Shown here: piece by piece, positions 16,857 through 25,813 of the stretch | How the letters are laid out: every line of letters starts with the position of its first letter | How positions within the stretch are numbered: the stretch's first letter is position 1 | Assembly (NCBI GenBank): GCA_039989475.1 | Contig: JBDXHU010000002.1 | Location: 868,001 to 932,000, forward strand | DNA: 64,000 nucleotides | Origin: JBDXHU01 sp039989475 | Lineage (GTDB): Bacteria; Pseudomonadota; Gammaproteobacteria; Pseudomonadales; Halieaceae | Direction: 5' to 3' | Translations under genes and position numbers: made by a program | The notes under the pieces: model-generated | What the model saw: only the letters and a program-made list of their open reading frames with translations | Databases searched by the model: none | Told to the model about the DNA's origin: nothing

Positions 16857-18470
16857 CTAGTACCACTGTCCTGCCGGCTGGCTTACAAAGTCTTCCTGGC
16901 GTAACTCTATCACCGTGGGGCGGTCGAGCTGCTGGGCATCGACCAGAGCCTGCGCCAACTGCGGCAAATCGTCGACCCGCAGGGCGTGACAGCCCAGGCC
17001 CTCGGCGCTCTTAAGCAGGTCAGGGGTAAAGATATCGACCCCGGTGGGTTCTACCGCCGCCGCCAACATACCCTGCTTGATTTCCCGGTAACCCTCGTTA
17101 TTCCAGATCAAGACTACCACCGGCAAACCGGCTTCGACCCCGGCGGCAAGTTCGGTATAGGTAAACTGGGCAGAGCCATCTCCGATCAGGGCAAGCACAG
17201 GCAATCCGGGTTGTGCCAGCTTTGCGCCCATGGCGGCGGGAATGGCATAACCCAGGGTGCCGCCACCGGTGGCGGAATGAAAATAGCGCCGCGGTAGCTC
17301 ACTCTCATATTGCCAGACCGCGTAATAGGTCGGCAGGGTTGAGTCGCCCACCAACAGCAAGTCCGGCAAGGCTTCGTGAATACTATCGAACAGGGCCTGG
17401 AATTCGCCGTGGTAGTGAGTCTCTGCGCGTATCTGCTCGCGCAGGGCCTGGCAGCGCCCGGCGCCATCCGCTTGCCTGCGCGCTTGCAACTGTGACTGCA
17501 GGGCCTGCAGGAATAACAGGCTATCGGCCACTACAGCCAGGGCCGGCGATTGATTACGCGTCAACTGCCGGGCATCGACATCGACCCGAATCAACTCGCC
17601 GCCCAGCTCCAGCTCACCAAGGAACAACATATCGTAATCGGTTTCACCAAATTCAGTACCCAGCGCCAGCACTACATCAGCCTCCTGCAAGGCAGCGCGA
17701 ATACAGCCCAGGGAAGGACTGCCACCCACCGCCAATGGATGCGACGCCGGCAAGACACCCTTGCCGTTGACGGTATTCAATACCGGCGCACTGAGCGACT
17801 CCGCAACAGCCCTTAACTCTTCACTGGCGTCTACTGCACCTCCGCCGACGATAATCAGCGGCCGCTGGGCAGACTGTAGTTTGGCCGCAGCTTGCTCGAC
17901 CGCAACAGGGTCTGGCCCGGGGCGGGAGGGACGCGCCCAGGGTCGTGCCGAAACGTGATCCGCACTGGCGGTAATAACATCCAGCGGCAACTCAATATGC
18001 ACAGGGCCCGGTCGTTCGCTGTCGAATACCGCAAAGGCCCGCGCCAGCAGCTTGGGCAGTTCATCGGGCCGCATCAGGGTGTGACTGAAACGACTGAGCT
18101 GACTGGCCAGGCCGCGTTGATCCGGCATTTCGTGCAGGCGACCCTCACCCATGCCCAGGTCCTGGCGTGCCGCCACCGCGGTGATCACCAACATCGGCAC
18201 AGAATCAGCCAGTGCCTGCAACATCGCGGTACTGGCGTTGGTCAGGCCCGGACCGGAAATCAGGAAACAGACGCCGGGCTTGCCACTGGCCCGGGCATAA
18301 CCGTCAGCCATAAAGGCTGCACCCTGTTCATGCCTGGGGCTGATATGACGTATGCCTGAATTGGCCAGCCCGCGGTATAGCTGCACGGTATGATTGCCGG
18401 GAATGCCAAACACGGTATCAACGTCATACTCCCCCAGTAGTTCTACCAGTTTTTCTCCGCAGCTAGTCAT
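16857..18470 (-). CDS. ThDP-dependent 2-oxoacid decarboxylase, AruI-like
   Basis: 537 residues, acetolactate-synthase fold. N-terminal pyrimidine-binding domain (GIPGNHTVQLYRGL, then SPRHEQGAAFMADGYAR with the activating Glu), central nucleotide-type domain, and C-terminal diphosphate-binding domain with GDGSAQFTYTELAAG...NNEGY. The N-terminal third reads very like Pseudomonas AruI, 5-guanidino-2-oxopentanoate decarboxylase of the arginine transaminase pathway, rather than IlvB (there is no IlvH neighbour). Its start overlaps the MFS gene's stop (ATGA at 18467-18470), so the pair is translationally coupled. Benzoylformate-like or generic decarboxylase activity is the alternative. Confidence 0.75.
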   Translation of the reverse strand: MTSCGEKLVELLGEYDVDTVFGIPGNHTVQLYRGLANSGIRHISPRHEQGAAFMADGYARASGKPGVCFLISGPGLTNASTAMLQALADSVPMLVITAVAARQDLGMGEGRLHEMPDQRGLASQLSRFSHTLMRPDELPKLLARAFAVFDSERPGPVHIELPLDVITASADHVSARPWARPSRPGPDPVAVEQAAAKLQSAQRPLIIVGGGAVDASEELRAVAESLSAPVLNTVNGKGVLPASHPLAVGGSPSLGCIRAALQEADVVLALGTEFGETDYDMLFLGELELGGELIRVDVDARQLTRNQSPALAVVADSLLFLQALQSQLQARRQADGAGRCQALREQIRAETHYHGEFQALFDSIHEALPDLLLVGDSTLPTYYAVWQYESELPRRYFHSATGGGTLGYAIPAAMGAKLAQPGLPVLALIGDGSAQFTYTELAAGVEAGLPVVVLIWNNEGYREIKQGMLAAAVEPTGVDIFTPDLLKSAEGLGCHALRVDDLPQLAQALVDAQQLDRPTVIELRQEDFVSQPAGQWY

Positions 18471-19699
18471 ACCACCTCCTTCTCTTCAGGGTGCAACACA
18501 GAGCCCACCGGCGTCGCCGGTGCCTGCATGGTCGAATGGGTTTTGTATTCCTGCGGCAATGCGGGTACGAATATAACGCGCAGAATGCTGATCACGGCCA
18601 TCAGCAGCAGCACCGCCGCCAGCATCGGGAAGAAGGTGTACAGTCCGAAAGTGCCGATACCAAAAGCAACCATCAAAGGGCCGCTGATGGACACCCAGCC
18701 CGACAACATCACGATCGTGCCGCTGGCGGGCACTATTTCAGCGGGGCGAAGGTGGTCATGGGTCAGTGCCACAATCAGCGAATACTGGGACAGGCAGAAA
18801 CCGCCGAACAGGAACACGTAAGCGTACATTTCCCAACCGGCCTCGGTTTCTCCCGCAGCGAACAGTGCCGCTACCACAGCAAATATACTGGCAAAGCCCA
18901 TGACCCAGCGCCGATCAACGAGATCCGACAACTTACCCAGCGGCCACTGCAGGACCATGCCACCGGCCATCATGGAACCCATGAACCAGGCCACCTCCTC
19001 CACCGTCATACCGAGCTTGGCCGCGTACACCGCGCCCATGCCAAACACGACGCTGGTACACCACTGCACCAGCACTATGCCAATCACCCCCATGGGCGCC
19101 CTGCGCCACAGGTGGGCCACACTGACGCGCACGGTCTCTTCCAGCTCCGGCGCCGGCAGTACCGTCATTAAAATGGGGATCGCGGCGAAACTGACCATGA
19201 TTGAAATCAGGATAAACAGGGTGAAACCCGCGGGATCGGCCAGGTTCAACATAAACTGTCCGGCCGTGGTGCCGGCCAGCAGGATAACCATGTAAATAGA
19301 AAGCAGCTGGCCACGGTTGCGGTTGTCTGCGGCCTGGTTTAGCCAGCTCTCGGCAACCACATAGATCGAGGAGAAGGCAAAGCCGGTCAGCAAGCGCATG
19401 GCGGCCCAGGTCCAGGGCTCCACGAAACTGGCATGCACCAGTATGGTAATCGACGCCAACGCGGTCACCGCGCCAAAGGTACGGATATGCCCAACCTGGT
19501 GAATCAGCTTGGGTGCCAGCATTGAACCGGCCAGGAAACCGGCAAAATAGGCCGACATGACCAGGCCAATCAGACCGTCATCAAAACCTTCCAGCTCAGC
19601 GCGAAAACCCAACAGGCTGGCCTGCACACCCACTGCCAGGCCAATCAGCGACAGGCCAAGGAACAGGGGCCAGAGATTGACTACGGTACGTACCGGCAT
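18467..19699 (-). CDS. MFS transporter
   Basis: About 410 residues from the ATG at 19699 (MPVRTVVNLWPL); a GTG at 19756 would add 19 residues of non-membrane sequence. Twelve hydrophobic segments. The cytoplasmic loop 2-3 has APKLIHQVGHIR in place of the common GxxxDRxGRR motif, and AESWLNQAADNRNRGQ near residues 120-135 resembles the UMF/YcaD-like MFS subgroup. Coupled to the AruI-like decarboxylase, suggesting uptake of that enzyme's precursor (such as arginine or a 2-oxoacid) or export of its product. That is inference. Confidence 0.82.
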   Translation of the reverse strand: MPVRTVVNLWPLFLGLSLIGLAVGVQASLLGFRAELEGFDDGLIGLVMSAYFAGFLAGSMLAPKLIHQVGHIRTFGAVTALASITILVHASFVEPWTWAAMRLLTGFAFSSIYVVAESWLNQAADNRNRGQLLSIYMVILLAGTTAGQFMLNLADPAGFTLFILISIMVSFAAIPILMTVLPAPELEETVRVSVAHLWRRAPMGVIGIVLVQWCTSVVFGMGAVYAAKLGMTVEEVAWFMGSMMAGGMVLQWPLGKLSDLVDRRWVMGFASIFAVVAALFAAGETEAGWEMYAYVFLFGGFCLSQYSLIVALTHDHLRPAEIVPASGTIVMLSGWVSISGPLMVAFGIGTFGLYTFFPMLAAVLLLMAVISILRVIFVPALPQEYKTHSTMQAPATPVGSVLHPEEKEVV

Positions 19700-19787
19700 T
19701 GAATCAGGTCCATGAAATGAGGGCACAGGGTAATACCTGCGCCCCGCCACTACCACTGCCGAAAATCAGGTAGTAATCGGTATCTGG

Positions 19788-20783
19788 CTAAATCCCGTCA
19801 CCGCTGTCCGGGTGCGGCTCTTGCATGGGCTTTTCCTGCCGAGCCGGCGGTTGTGCACCCAGGTGTTGCTGCTGGCGCGCGGCGGCCAGCTCTATCTGCT
19901 TCTGGCGCTCGGCAAAACGGCCTTTCTGCTCAGCTGTGAGCTTGTCGTAGCAGCCGGGACAGCAAACACCTTTCTGGTACTGTGGCGACTGCTTGTCCGC
20001 TTCAGTGATGGGATGGCGACAGCCGTGACACTGATCGTAGTGGCCCTTCTCCAGGCTGTGATCCACCGATACCCGGTTATCGAATACGAAACACTCACCC
20101 TGCCAGCTGCTCTCCTCGGCCGGCACCTCCTCCAGGTATTTGAGGATGCCACCCTGCAGGTGATAAACCTCTTCAAACCCTTCCTTGAGCATAAAGGCCG
20201 AGGCCTTTTCACAGCGAATGCCGCCGGTGCAAAACATGGCTACCTTGCGCTGTTTGGCCGGGTCGTAGTGTTTGCGCACATACTCGGGAAATTCACGAAA
20301 TGTTGTCGTGTGCGGGTCAACCGCTCCCTTGAAGGTGCCGATGCCCACTTCGTAATCGTTGCGGGTATCAATCAGCACTACCTCGGGGTCATTGATCAGG
20401 GCGTTCCAGTCGGCGGGCTTGACGTAGCTGCCCACCCGTTCATTGGGGTCGACTCCGGGGACACCCATGGTGACGATCTCTTTTTTGAGTTTTACCTTCA
20501 TACGATAGAAGGGAATGTGGTCGTCGTAAGACTCCTTGTGTTCCAGGTCCGCCAGTCGCGGGTCACTGCGCAGGTAGGCCAGCACCCGGTCAATGCCGGC
20601 CCGGCTGCCGGCGATAGTGCCATTAATACCCTCTTGCGCCAGCAGTAGCGTACCGCGGATTCCAGCCTGCAGGCATTCATCCAGCAGCGGCTCGCGTAGT
20701 TCGTGGTAGTCGTTCAAAGTGACGAACTTGTAAAGTGCGGCAACCACACACTCCGTCTGCTTTTCGCTAACAGCTCCGCTCAT
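19788..20783 (-). CDS. trhO: tRNA uridine 34 hydroxylase (rhodanese-like)
   Basis: 331 residues from the ATG at 20783. TrhO (YceA) introduces the 5-hydroxyl of ho5U at the tRNA wobble position using O2. Domains: N-terminal ferredoxin-like region with GTLLLAQEGINGTIAG, rhodanese domain with LIDTRNDYEVGIGTF and the active-site loop CTGGIRCEK (Cys185 and Cys191), then a C-terminal CxxC zinc-type element (QCHGCRHP, CPGCYDK). The last 40 residues are a Q/A/P-rich low-complexity tail. It starts 6 nt after the BolA-like gene, so the two form an operon. Confidence 0.93.
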   Translation of the reverse strand: MSGAVSEKQTECVVAALYKFVTLNDYHELREPLLDECLQAGIRGTLLLAQEGINGTIAGSRAGIDRVLAYLRSDPRLADLEHKESYDDHIPFYRMKVKLKKEIVTMGVPGVDPNERVGSYVKPADWNALINDPEVVLIDTRNDYEVGIGTFKGAVDPHTTTFREFPEYVRKHYDPAKQRKVAMFCTGGIRCEKASAFMLKEGFEEVYHLQGGILKYLEEVPAEESSWQGECFVFDNRVSVDHSLEKGHYDQCHGCRHPITEADKQSPQYQKGVCCPGCYDKLTAEQKGRFAERQKQIELAAARQQQHLGAQPPARQEKPMQEPHPDSGDGI

Positions 20784-20789
20784 CACCTG

Positions 20790-21113
20790 CTATTCCTGTT
20801 CGGCCTTGCTACCACCCAGGCAGGCCGGTGAATCTGGCGCTGCGGCCTGGCGCTGGGCCCACTCCTCCGGGGAATAGGTATGCAGGGCCAAGGCATGAAC
20901 CGGCCCGGCAAGCTCCTCTGCCAGCAATTTATATACAGACTGGTGCCTAGCAACCTGGCGCTGACCGGTAAAGCCCGCGGCCACGATGACCAGCTTGAAG
21001 TGGGTCTCGGAGTTCGGCGGCACATTGTGCTGATTGCTCTCATTGAGCACTTCGAGATGCGATGGCGTCAGCGCGTTGACCAGTTTTTGCTCTATAGATG
21101 GCTGAATATTCAT
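20790..21113 (-). CDS. BolA family protein
   Basis: 107 residues. BolA fold: helix-rich N-terminus (IEQKLVNALTPSHLEVLNES), then HFKLVIVAAGFTGQRQVARHQSVYKLLAEEL with the invariant His in the RHQ/RHR position, and LALHTYSPEEW near the end. BolA proteins bind [2Fe-2S] centres together with monothiol glutaredoxins, and some act as transcription factors. The C-terminus has a short polar extension. First gene of the bolA-trhO pair. Confidence 0.92.
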   Translation of the reverse strand: MNIQPSIEQKLVNALTPSHLEVLNESNQHNVPPNSETHFKLVIVAAGFTGQRQVARHQSVYKLLAEELAGPVHALALHTYSPEEWAQRQAAAPDSPACLGGSKAEQE

Positions 21114-21159
21114 GGCGCGCGATTATACGGCATCACTTTCGACCTGCCCATGTGCCAGC

Positions 21160-22227
21160 TCAAGTTTCAGTGCTGTTTTGCGGCTTGTTGGCAGCGCGAT
21201 ATTCGCCCGGCGTGAGGCCTGTCCATTTCTTGAATGAACGGTGAAAAGCGCTGGGGTCAGTAAAGCCCAACTGCATGGCGACGGCGTTGATCGACAGCTC
21301 CTGGCGACCCAGGTATTCCCTCGCCGCCTCGCCGCGACACTGGTCTTTTAACTGTTGGAAGCTAGCTCCCTCCCGCTTGAGGCGCCGGCGCAGGGTTGGC
21401 GCTGACATGTGCAGGGCCCGGCTGATCGTCTCAAAGCTGGGAAAGCCCTGGCTGAAGTCATAGCCAATCATCGCCCTGACCTGGGTCACAAGACTGTCTT
21501 CATGCTGCTCCCGGGTCATGGTCAGGAGTTGGTAGGGCGCCGTGCGCAGGAATTCACGCAGTGATTGTTCGGTATGTACCAGCGGTAATTTCAGGTACTC
21601 ACTGTCGAAGTACAGCAGGTTGGCCGGCTGATTGAAGTAGAGCGGGCAAGCGAACAGTTTTTCATACTTCTCGATATTGGCCGGCGCATCGCCGACAAAA
21701 TCGACTCGCTCCAGCTCTATGGGGCGACCGGTTAACCAGCCGAAAAATCGATGCCAGATTGACAGCCCATAGGCGTCTACAGCATCGACCCGGTGTTCAC
21801 CGTGGCTGCCCATATCACGGTAGCCCATATCACGGTAACCAATGCGGGCATGCTGTTGACTGAAGTTGGCGTACAGCTGTGCCTGCTCATCAAAGAAGGT
21901 GCGATAGAATTCGGTGGCGCGACGAATCGCCTTACCCAGGCTGGAACAGGAAATAATGCAATAACACATCATGCGGAAAGCGCCGGGGGAGACCACGTCT
22001 CCGGGATGCAAACCAAAGGTTTCATCCTGCAGCAGGCTCAGCGTCTGTTGGTAAATCCGCGTGTACTGCATGGCGGAAATCTCAGGGCGCCAATCAGCGC
22101 TGTCACTGTCCAGCGGGTCAAACTCCAGGCCCGCATTGCGCAGGACTGCGGAAAAGTCGTAGCCCTGCTCCCCCACCATGCGCAGCAGGGAGGCGGCAAA
22201 CTGGGTCGGCACCCGGTCAGATTTCAT
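21160..22227 (-). CDS. AraC family transcriptional regulator
   Basis: 355 residues. N-terminal arabinose-binding-like ligand domain of the OruR/ArgR-type (about residues 20-215), then a C-terminal double helix-turn-helix: PSFETISRALHMSAPTLRRRLKREGASFQQL and LSINAVAMQLGFTDPSAFHRSFKKWTGLTPGEYR. Members usually activate catabolic operons for hydrophobic or amino-acid-type compounds. An exact 15-bp tandem duplication (21808-21837) creates GYRDMGYRDM inside the ligand domain, which may be strain-specific. Divergent from the acidic repeat protein gene at 22317, with 89 bp between them. Target unknown. Confidence 0.88.
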   Translation of the reverse strand: MKSDRVPTQFAASLLRMVGEQGYDFSAVLRNAGLEFDPLDSDSADWRPEISAMQYTRIYQQTLSLLQDETFGLHPGDVVSPGAFRMMCYCIISCSSLGKAIRRATEFYRTFFDEQAQLYANFSQQHARIGYRDMGYRDMGSHGEHRVDAVDAYGLSIWHRFFGWLTGRPIELERVDFVGDAPANIEKYEKLFACPLYFNQPANLLYFDSEYLKLPLVHTEQSLREFLRTAPYQLLTMTREQHEDSLVTQVRAMIGYDFSQGFPSFETISRALHMSAPTLRRRLKREGASFQQLKDQCRGEAAREYLGRQELSINAVAMQLGFTDPSAFHRSFKKWTGLTPGEYRAANKPQNSTET

Positions 22228-22316
22228 AAAGCGTTCATAACAGTACTCATGGCGCCGAATGTTAGGCCAACTTTAGCTAATTCCATAGTACTTCAGCCTG
22301 TTTTATACTGGGGCGC

Positions 22317-23171
22317 ATGAGCCAGAGCTATGATATTTTTTTCGCCGCCCAACTGGTAGAAGGTTTCGAAGAAGCCACGGTGCGCGACAACCTCGGCAAG
22401 CTGTTCAAAGCGAACGCTGAAACCCTGGACAAATTGTTCTCCGGCAAGCCGCAGATGATCAAGCGTGGCGTCGATAAACAGGCTGCCATCAAGTACAAGG
22501 CCGCACTGCAAAAAGCAGGCGCTGTAGCCCTGATACGCGCCAACACCCCAGCCGAGACTCCCAAACCGCAGCCCGCGGCCGAGGACGATCTGCCCTCAAG
22601 CGCGGCTATTAGTAACGCAGCAGCGCCCAAACCCACTGCGACTCCCGCCCCGGCGGATGAGCCGGCAGAAGAAGCGCCCGCCCCGGGCAGTATGGCAGAA
22701 CGTATTGCCGCACTGGCTGCAGAACCCAGTAGCGGCACCTTTGATGAGTCACTGACGCTTGCACCCGCGGGCACCGAGGTATTGCGGGAAGACGAGCGTG
22801 AGGTCTTCGAAGAGCTGGACATCGACACCAGCGCCATTCATATCGATACCGAATACAGCGGTGAAGGCATCGCCCCACAGGAACCGGCGCCACCGGCTCC
22901 GGATACCGAACACCTGAGCATGGGCGAAGTCGGTGAGGATATTCCCCACCTGGAGGAAAGCGTGGAAGCGCTGGATCCAGACACCAGCCACCTGAGCATG
23001 GGCGAGGTCGGTGAGGACATACCCCACCTTGAGGAAGTCGTGGAACCCGTCAACCCCGACATCAGCAATCTCGACCTGGCGCCGGAAGGCAGCGACGTAC
23101 TGGAAGAGCAGTACCGCAAGCATGAGGACGCTGAAGCGCCCAACACCGATCACATCAGCCTGGAAAACTAA
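22317..23171 (+). CDS. Acidic protein with conserved N-terminal domain and degenerate repeats
   Basis: 284 residues without signal peptide. Residues 1-75 (MSQSYDIFFAAQLVEGF..., LFSGKPQMIKRGVDKQAA) form a compact domain that I recall at the N-terminus of several proteobacterial proteins; it may be a peptide-sensing or L7/L12-like module, but I cannot assign a function. Residues 80-140 are Pro/Ala-rich linker. From about residue 140 to the end the protein is strongly acidic and built from repeats of the form PDTxHLSMGEVGEDIPHLEE, degenerating to SNLDLAPEGSDVLEE and a final DHISLEN. The 3' end overlaps the convergent kinase gene by 17 nt. Probably a scaffold or adaptor (inference). Confidence 0.6.
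   Translation: MSQSYDIFFAAQLVEGFEEATVRDNLGKLFKANAETLDKLFSGKPQMIKRGVDKQAAIKYKAALQKAGAVALIRANTPAETPKPQPAAEDDLPSSAAISNAAAPKPTATPAPADEPAEEAPAPGSMAERIAALAAEPSSGTFDESLTLAPAGTEVLREDEREVFEELDIDTSAIHIDTEYSGEGIAPQEPAPPAPDTEHLSMGEVGEDIPHLEESVEALDPDTSHLSMGEVGEDIPHLEEVVEPVNPDISNLDLAPEGSDVLEEQYRKHEDAEAPNTDHISLEN
22899..23054 (+). repeat. Two tandem 78-bp coding repeats
   Basis: Two consecutive 26-codon units (22899-22976 and 22977-23054) in the acidic protein gene share PDT, HLSMGEVGEDIPHLEE and a following VE pair. A third, degenerate copy starts at 23055 with PDISNLDLAPEGSDV. The phase of the repeats matches the codon frame. Confidence 0.85.
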
Positions 23172-24528
23172 CCTCTACCCGCAGCCCGGGATTGTTGTCC
23201 CCCAGCTTGATCGTACCCCGATGCAGGGCCACAACAGCCTGCACCAGGCTCAGGCCCAGGCCATTGCCAGGATGTTCACTGCGACTGGACTCCAGGCGGA
23301 AAAATCGCTGGAAAACGTTCTCCCGGTCAGCCTCCGGAATACCGGGACCAGTATCGGCTACCGATAGCAGCAAACCCTTATCTCCCTCGGCAGCCAGGAT
23401 TACATTGATGCTACCGCCGACCGGGGTATATTTCACCGCGTTATCCAGCAAATTCGCCAGCATCTGGAAAACCAGGTCGCGATCACCGTCATAGTCGCTG
23501 GAGTCATCGCTCCAGCTATGCAGTTCAATCTGCTTCTCCTGCGCCAGCGGTTCATACAACTCCACCACATCCTGCACCAGCGCTCCCAGGTCCAGTTGGG
23601 AGAAATTCGATATGCGGTTACCCGCCTCCAATTGTGCGATTCGCAACAGGGCATTGAAGGTGGCGAGAATGCCATCGCACTCCTCGATAATTGCCTCCAC
23701 CTTCTCGGTCTCGCCCGGCCGCGTGTCCTGCTGTAACTGGCTCAGTTTGTTGCGGATGCGAGTCAGTGGCGTGCGCAAATCGTGGGCAATATTGTCAGAC
23801 ACGGTGCGCACCCCCTGCATCAACGACTGGGTCTGGTCGAGCATGTTATTGAAATTCTCAATCAGCAGGCGCACGTTGCCGACCGCATCACCCAGGGGGA
23901 TTCGCTGGGACAAGTCTCCATGCACGATATCGCTGATACCCTCGTTGATGCCTTCGATCCGGCGCAAGGTGCCGGCGGCGGCAAAGAAACCGCCGATGAT
24001 GCCCAGCAGTACGGTGGCAACCATGGTGCGCAGCAGGGTGCGGAACACCAATTGCAAGGCCTCAACCGCATCGCTATAACGCAGGGCCGCCAGCATGTGC
24101 GTACCGTCCGACAAGGTTTCCGGGCGCGCCAGCAGCTCTAGTTCGCGCTCACCCCGGCCAAAGTCGGTAACATCGAGACCAAAGGACGCCCAACCGTCGC
24201 CAACCTCGCGGTAATCCGGCCACTCCTCCAGCGAGCCGGCGATCCTTCCAAAGTCAGCGTCGGTCAACAGGTAGTGAAAGCGCCAGCCACCATCCAGTTC
24301 ACGCTGATCGCTGACATACTGCTCTACACCCTCTACACCCTGCCCCTCGTAGATCAAGGTGAGGGTATCCAGCTCATCAACAACAGACTCCTGTAGTTCC
24401 TGAAAATAGGTATAAGTGAAAGCGCCGTAAATCAGCGCCATGACCAGGAATACAGCTGCGCTCAGGACCAGCACATATACCAGCATAAAACGGAAGGTAA
24501 CGCTGGTGAGGATATTGCGAAAATTCAT
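23155..24528 (-). CDS. Sensor histidine kinase
   Basis: 457-residue inner-membrane kinase. Helix 1 about residues 13-38, periplasmic domain about 39-165, helix 2 about 166-186, then HAMP (TLRRIEGINEGI...GDLSQRIPLG), HisKA with phospho-acceptor His249 (NIAHDLRTPLTR), and HATPase_c with N-box NLLDNAVKYTP, G1 DTGPGIP and G2 NGLGLSLV. QseC/PmrB-type layout. Coupled to the upstream response regulator by an ATGA overlap (24525-24528). Its signal is unknown; the periplasmic domain has no family I recognise. Confidence 0.92.
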   Translation of the reverse strand: MNFRNILTSVTFRFMLVYVLVLSAAVFLVMALIYGAFTYTYFQELQESVVDELDTLTLIYEGQGVEGVEQYVSDQRELDGGWRFHYLLTDADFGRIAGSLEEWPDYREVGDGWASFGLDVTDFGRGERELELLARPETLSDGTHMLAALRYSDAVEALQLVFRTLLRTMVATVLLGIIGGFFAAAGTLRRIEGINEGISDIVHGDLSQRIPLGDAVGNVRLLIENFNNMLDQTQSLMQGVRTVSDNIAHDLRTPLTRIRNKLSQLQQDTRPGETEKVEAIIEECDGILATFNALLRIAQLEAGNRISNFSQLDLGALVQDVVELYEPLAQEKQIELHSWSDDSSDYDGDRDLVFQMLANLLDNAVKYTPVGGSINVILAAEGDKGLLLSVADTGPGIPEADRENVFQRFFRLESSRSEHPGNGLGLSLVQAVVALHRGTIKLGDNNPGLRVEVSFPG

Positions 24529-25220
24529 GACGCGGGGCCAGCCTCCGTCGGTGGACCCAGTTGGTAGCCGGCACCGCGTACAGTTGCCAACAAGGGCTCA
24601 TCGAAGTCCTTGTCGATCTTCTGCCGCAGGCGACTGATATGCACATCAATGACGTTGGTCTGGGGGTCGAAATGGTAGCCCCATACATGCTCCAGCAGCA
24701 TGGCCCGGGTTACCACCTGCCCACCGTGTCGCATCATGAACTCCAGCAACTTGTATTCACGCGGCTGCAATTGAATACGCTGCTCGCCGCGAAAGACCTC
24801 CTGTCGCAGCAGGTCCATATGCAGGTCGGCAACCTCCAGGCTGGTCTTCGCTGATTCCCCAACATGGCGCCGTGCCAACACCTCCAGTCGCGCCTGCAAT
24901 TCGGCAAAAGAAAAGGGCTTGCCGAGATAGTCATCGGCCCCGGCATGTAAACCCTTGACTCGATCATCGACCTCGCCCAGGGCACTGAGCACCAGTATCG
25001 GCGTATTGTTACCACCCTGGCGCAGGGCAGCCACCAGGGACAGGCCATCGAGGCCTGGCAGCATACGATCCAGCACCATCACGTCGAATTGATTCGCCCC
25101 TGCCATCTTCAGGCCGTCCTCACCATTATCCGCCCAGGTGACTTCCGCGCCTGCGCTGATCAGGCCGTCGCGGATATACTCCGCAACACTGCGATCATCT
25201 TCTACCAGTAATACTCTCAT
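24525..25220 (-). CDS. OmpR/PhoB-family response regulator
   Basis: 231 residues from the ATG at 25220 (MRVLLVEDDRSVAEYI); the frame runs further upstream to 25268 but that part is non-homologous. Receiver domain with acidic pair E7/D8/D9, phospho-acceptor Asp51 (VMVLDRMLPG) and the conserved Lys in DDYLGKPF. The C-terminal winged helix contains LLEFMMRHGGQVVTRAMLLEHVWG and the VHISRLRQKI recognition helix. Partner of the kinase encoded directly downstream. A nearby target may be the divergent RDD gene, but no half-site was recognised. Confidence 0.94.
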   Translation of the reverse strand: MRVLLVEDDRSVAEYIRDGLISAGAEVTWADNGEDGLKMAGANQFDVMVLDRMLPGLDGLSLVAALRQGGNNTPILVLSALGEVDDRVKGLHAGADDYLGKPFSFAELQARLEVLARRHVGESAKTSLEVADLHMDLLRQEVFRGEQRIQLQPREYKLLEFMMRHGGQVVTRAMLLEHVWGYHFDPQTNVIDVHISRLRQKIDKDFDEPLLATVRGAGYQLGPPTEAGPAS

Positions 25221-25285
25221 GGCGGGAAATGTATCACGCTGCGATGCTAGAATCCTCCAGACCATCATCGATTACTCAAGAGCCC

Positions 25286-25738
25286 ATGGAAAAGCAAAAC
25301 CGCCCCGGCCTGCTGCGTCGCCTGGCTGCCATCGTCTACGACACCTGCCTGGTGTTGCCACTGGTGATGCTGGTGATCGCCCTGGCAACCGGCCTACAAA
25401 TCGCAATAACCGGCGAGCAAGGCGAACTGGATTACAGTGCCACCCTGCACCCACTCATTGTGCAGTTGCTGGCCCTGTGCAGCGTAAGCCTGTTTTTTGG
25501 CTACTTCTGGCGTCTCAAGGGTCAGACCCTGGGCATGCAGGCCTGGAGAATCAAACTGCGGGTAATTGATGGCAGCGAACTGTCCTATTGGCAGGTGTTG
25601 TTGCGCTGCCTGGGGGCAGCGCTGTCACTAGCCGCCGCAGGCGCCGGCTACTGGTGGTGCCTGTTCGATCGCAACGGCCGCTGCTGGCATGATTATTTAT
25701 CGGGCACGGAGCTGGAGCTATTGCCGAAACGCGCCTAG
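25286..25738 (+). CDS. RDD family membrane protein
   Basis: 150 residues from the ATG at 25286 (MEKQNRPGLL), preceded by AAGAG. Begins with the RDD signature element LLRRLAAIVYDTCLVLP, in which the usual R-D-D becomes R...YD; then three hydrophobic segments, the WRLKGQTLGMQAWRIKLRV core (about residues 75-93) and a FDRNGRCWHDYLSGTELELL terminus. RDD proteins are small inner-membrane proteins of poorly known function, often close to lptF/lptG and pepA in gammaproteobacteria. Here it lies directly before pepA, with no lptFG between them. Confidence 0.85.
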   Translation: MEKQNRPGLLRRLAAIVYDTCLVLPLVMLVIALATGLQIAITGEQGELDYSATLHPLIVQLLALCSVSLFFGYFWRLKGQTLGMQAWRIKLRVIDGSELSYWQVLLRCLGAALSLAAAGAGYWWCLFDRNGRCWHDYLSGTELELLPKRA

Positions 25739-25813
25739 ACTCGCCCGCAGCGAGCTTTCGTCATACACTTAGGCCACGCTTCAAACTCGCACTCTCATTG
25801 AGCAGGATTCAGC

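Noticed and set aside
19812..20648. 278-codon frame antisense to trhO
   Set aside because: TrhO is complete with its active-site Cys; the antisense frame is a shadow.
22899..23171. Possible assembly artefact in the repeat region of the acidic protein
   Set aside because: The copies differ at several codons while keeping the frame, as expected for real protein repeats.
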